Positions 63,745-64,000 of a stretch of 64,000 nucleotides of DNA are shown piece by piece. Source of the stretch: Flavivirga amylovorans. Its GTDB lineage: Bacteria; Bacteroidota; Bacteroidia; Flavobacteriales; Flavobacteriaceae. Numbering within the stretch: the first letter of the stretch is position 1; every line of letters begins with the position of its first letter. The translations under genes and the position numbers were made by a program. The notes under the pieces are model-generated. The model was not told where the DNA came from. It did no database searches and saw nothing but the letters and a program-made list of their open reading frames with translations. The stretch is taken from contig NZ_JAUOEM010000004.1 in NCBI RefSeq assembly GCF_030540875.1, positions 383,533 to 447,532 on the forward strand, written 5' to 3'.

Positions 63745-64000
63745 ATGAAGAAAATTCAAATGGTTGACCTTAAAGGTCAGTATAATGGCATAAAAGATGT
63801 TGTTAATCCTTCTATTCAGGAAGTTATAGAAAACACCTCATTTATAAACGGTCCTAAGGTTCATGAGTTTCAAAAGAATTTAGAGCAATATTTAGGAGTT
63901 AAGCATGTTATTCCTTGTGCAAATGGTACAGATGCGTTGCAAATAGCCATGATGGGATTGGGTTTAAAGCCCGGAGATGAGGTTATTACTGCCGATTTTA
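63745..64000 (+). CDS. DegT/DnrJ/EryC1/StrS-family sugar aminotransferase, 3' end outside the window
   Basis: ATG at 63745; 85 codons are visible. MKKIQMVDLKGQYNGIKD, FINGPKVHEFQKNLEQYLG and CANGTDALQIAMMGLGLKPG followed by DEVITADF are the N-terminal pattern of PLP-dependent sugar aminotransferases. They make amino sugars for polysaccharides such as O-antigen, consistent with the adjacent waaA. The catalytic lysine lies beyond the window. Confidence 0.92.
   Translation, partial: MKKIQMVDLKGQYNGIKDVVNPSIQEVIENTSFINGPKVHEFQKNLEQYLGVKHVIPCANGTDALQIAMMGLGLKPGDEVITADF

Overview
The window is chromosomal DNA from a low-GC member of the Bacteroidota, almost certainly a (probably marine) Flavobacteriaceae. 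The signs are two SusC/SusD pairs, a type IX secretion C-terminal domain, promoters of the Bacteroidota type (TTTG / TAnnTTTG), a folK-deoxynucleoside kinase fusion, ASPIC/FG-GAP lipoproteins and little Shine-Dalgarno sequence. Function calls below are homology judgements made by reading the proteins. No database search was run.

Layout. 1-20.4 kb is mostly core: two tandem PD40/OmpA envelope proteins (the first cut by the window edge), a GH3 acyl-adenylating enzyme, DUF2797, LysE-type exporter, rpsU, a large AsmA-like protein, a queuosine-precursor transporter, a small GIY-YIG nuclease bounded by palindromic repeats, folK-dNK, a Panacea antitoxin with an unassigned partner, DUF1801, a secreted pair with a beta-helix protein, a SpoU methyltransferase, mutS, tRNA-Gly(GCC) and tRNA-Leu(UAA). 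A decayed IS6-family transposase follows the tRNAs.

20.9-37.1 kb is a polysaccharide utilisation locus (PUL 1): AraC regulator, SusC, SusD, a surface lipoprotein, two related clan GH-A-like lipoproteins flanking a GH130 enzyme, a sodium:solute symporter, a duplicated FN3-like protein with a T9SS tail, and a GH2 beta-mannosidase. GH130 plus GH2 point to a beta-mannoside-containing glycan. 

37.1-40.8 kb is a signalling module: a membrane protein with a possible N-terminal DNA-binding region, an unusual regulatory intergenic region, a 53-residue lipoprotein, a TPR histidine kinase and a LuxR-type response regulator. Exact 16-bp inverted copies of a CGG-N4-CCG motif flank the lipoprotein-kinase-regulator genes. 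I consider this the best candidate for an undescribed system.

40.9-43.7 kb is an accessory patch: HNH nuclease, a symporter gene truncated at a junction with an IS1595-like transposase remnant, and an Abi_2 (HEPN) abortive-infection gene with phased A-tracts at its promoter. 44.3-61.9 kb is PUL 2: a GPH sugar transporter with an extra periplasmic domain, a GH3 beta-glucosidase, AraC regulator, SusC/SusD and two large ASPIC/FG-GAP lipoproteins, ending in an apparently truncated gene. The target is probably a beta-glucoside/beta-glucan. The window closes with an Ala-rich 11-mer-type lipoprotein, waaA and the start of a DegT/DnrJ aminotransferase.

A short inverted-repeat element (about 165-185 bp, 19-bp terminal repeats) occurs at 17096-17278 and 54769-54932, with a single-end fragment at 6329-6364. 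No rRNA, CRISPR array or prophage was seen.
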